Source of the DNA: Pseudomonadota bacterium
Lineage (GTDB): Bacteria > Pseudomonadota > Gammaproteobacteria > Pseudomonadales > Azotimanducaceae
NCBI GenBank assembly: GCA_022571415.1
Contig: JACZXW010000002.1
Span: forward strand, 1 to 64,000
DNA: 64,000 bases
Reading direction: 5' to 3'
A program made the position numbers and the translations under genes. Below are positions 63,640-64,000 of this stretch, piece after piece; within the stretch, counting starts at the first letter, position 1; each line of letters begins with the position of its first letter. The notes below the pieces were generated by a model that saw nothing but the letters and a program-made list of their open reading frames with translations, was not told the DNA's origin and ran no database searches.

Positions 63640-64000
63640 AGGTTAATTTTTGCTACGGCGCTGACAATGTTCAGCCGGGTTTTGATGGACTGCAAGATTC
63701 CAACGCTGTCCAACCCGCAAAATGCAAGCATATTGTCAGGTTTGTCCTGGTGAATGAAGTTATCGGGAACGCCGAGGTTCAACGTCGGGGTACTTAAATC
63801 CGCACGGGCAAGATATTCGTTGATGGCAGAACCGGCACCTGCCATCACTGAATTTTCCTCGACCGTTACCAGCAAATCGTGGTTGATGGCCATTTTTCTG
63901 ATCATATCTTCGTCCATCGGTTTGACAAAACGCATGTCAACCAGGCTCGCGTCGAGGCTGTCTGCAACAATGGCCGCCGCACCGAGCACGGAACCGAAGG
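63636..64000 (-). CDS. dxs: 1-deoxy-D-xylulose-5-phosphate synthase, C-terminal part, cut by window edge
   Basis: Only the last 121 residues are in the window; the frame is open to the right edge. LDASLVDMRFVKPMDEDMI, LLVTVEENSVMAGAGSAINEYL and LNLGVPDNFIHQ match the C-terminal transketolase domain of Dxs. First step of the non-mevalonate isoprenoid pathway. In Pseudomonas dxs lies close to ribA and pgpA (memory). Confidence 0.95.
   Translation of the reverse strand, partial: FGSVLGAAAIVADSLDASLVDMRFVKPMDEDMIRKMAINHDLLVTVEENSVMAGAGSAINEYLARADLSTPTLNLGVPDNFIHQDKPDNMLAFCGLDSVGILQSIKTRLNIVSAVAKINL

Overview
The window is chromosomal DNA of a gammaproteobacterium. Gene content and order resemble the Pseudomonadales/Cellvibrionales side of that class: the waaG-waaP lipopolysaccharide (LPS) core block, hldE, waaA, DUF1249-parE-parC, serB-fimX, psd-rhdA, orn-queG-nnr-tsaE-ami-mutL-miaA-hfq-hflX-hflK-hflC-DUF2065-hisZ-purA-tRNA-Leu-rnr-rlmB-rpsF-rpsR-DUF2232-rplI-dnaB-alr, and nrdR-ribD-ribH-nusB-thiL-pgpA. 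I compare this order with Pseudomonas from memory; genus and species cannot be resolved from the sequence. I saw no insertion sequence, prophage, CRISPR array or replication origin.

Layout. (1) 1-18700 is an LPS core and lipid A region: waaG (its start lies outside the window), waaP, an InaA-like kinase, a protein with two kinase-like domains, a carbamoyltransferase, two further glycosyltransferases, a methyltransferase, a kinase-like protein that lacks the catalytic Asp, an LpxL-type acyltransferase, hldE, an aldo/keto reductase-FAD oxidoreductase pair and waaA. Inside it, 4361-7390 holds three genes with no clear LPS role: a DUF4242 protein, a TIR/TolB-like/TPR protein and an EamA transporter. 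(2) 18827-33635 holds DNA topology (parE, parC), serine synthesis (serB), a degenerate c-di-GMP effector (fimX), EF-P with its lysylation enzyme EpmA, phospholipid synthesis (psd), a rhodanese, orn and queG. (3) 33736-46493 is a long same-strand run from nnr to purA: cell-wall amidase, mismatch repair, tRNA modification, Hfq, the HflKC complex, hisZ and purA. (4) 46765-56432 holds tRNA-Leu (minus strand), rnr, rlmB, the S6-S18-L9 ribosomal operon, dnaB, alr and radA. (5) 56478-64000 holds ettA (minus strand), then nrdR-ribD-ribH-nusB-thiL-pgpA-retropepsin-ribA, and the 3' part of dxs at the right edge.

How the genes fit together. The first region builds, phosphorylates, probably carbamoylates and acylates the inner core and lipid A. 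The rest is mostly housekeeping packed in overlapping operons. Several genes start at TTG (the carbamoyltransferase, the methyltransferase, hflX, rnr and dnaB).

Most of the window is conserved core genome and I do not see a large novel system. The best candidates for new biology are the TIR block inside the LPS locus, the kinase-like expansion including a probable pseudokinase, the conserved FAD/aldo-keto reductase pair of unknown substrate with an apparently leaderless start, and a pair of hairpins with compensatory changes downstream of tRNA-Leu.
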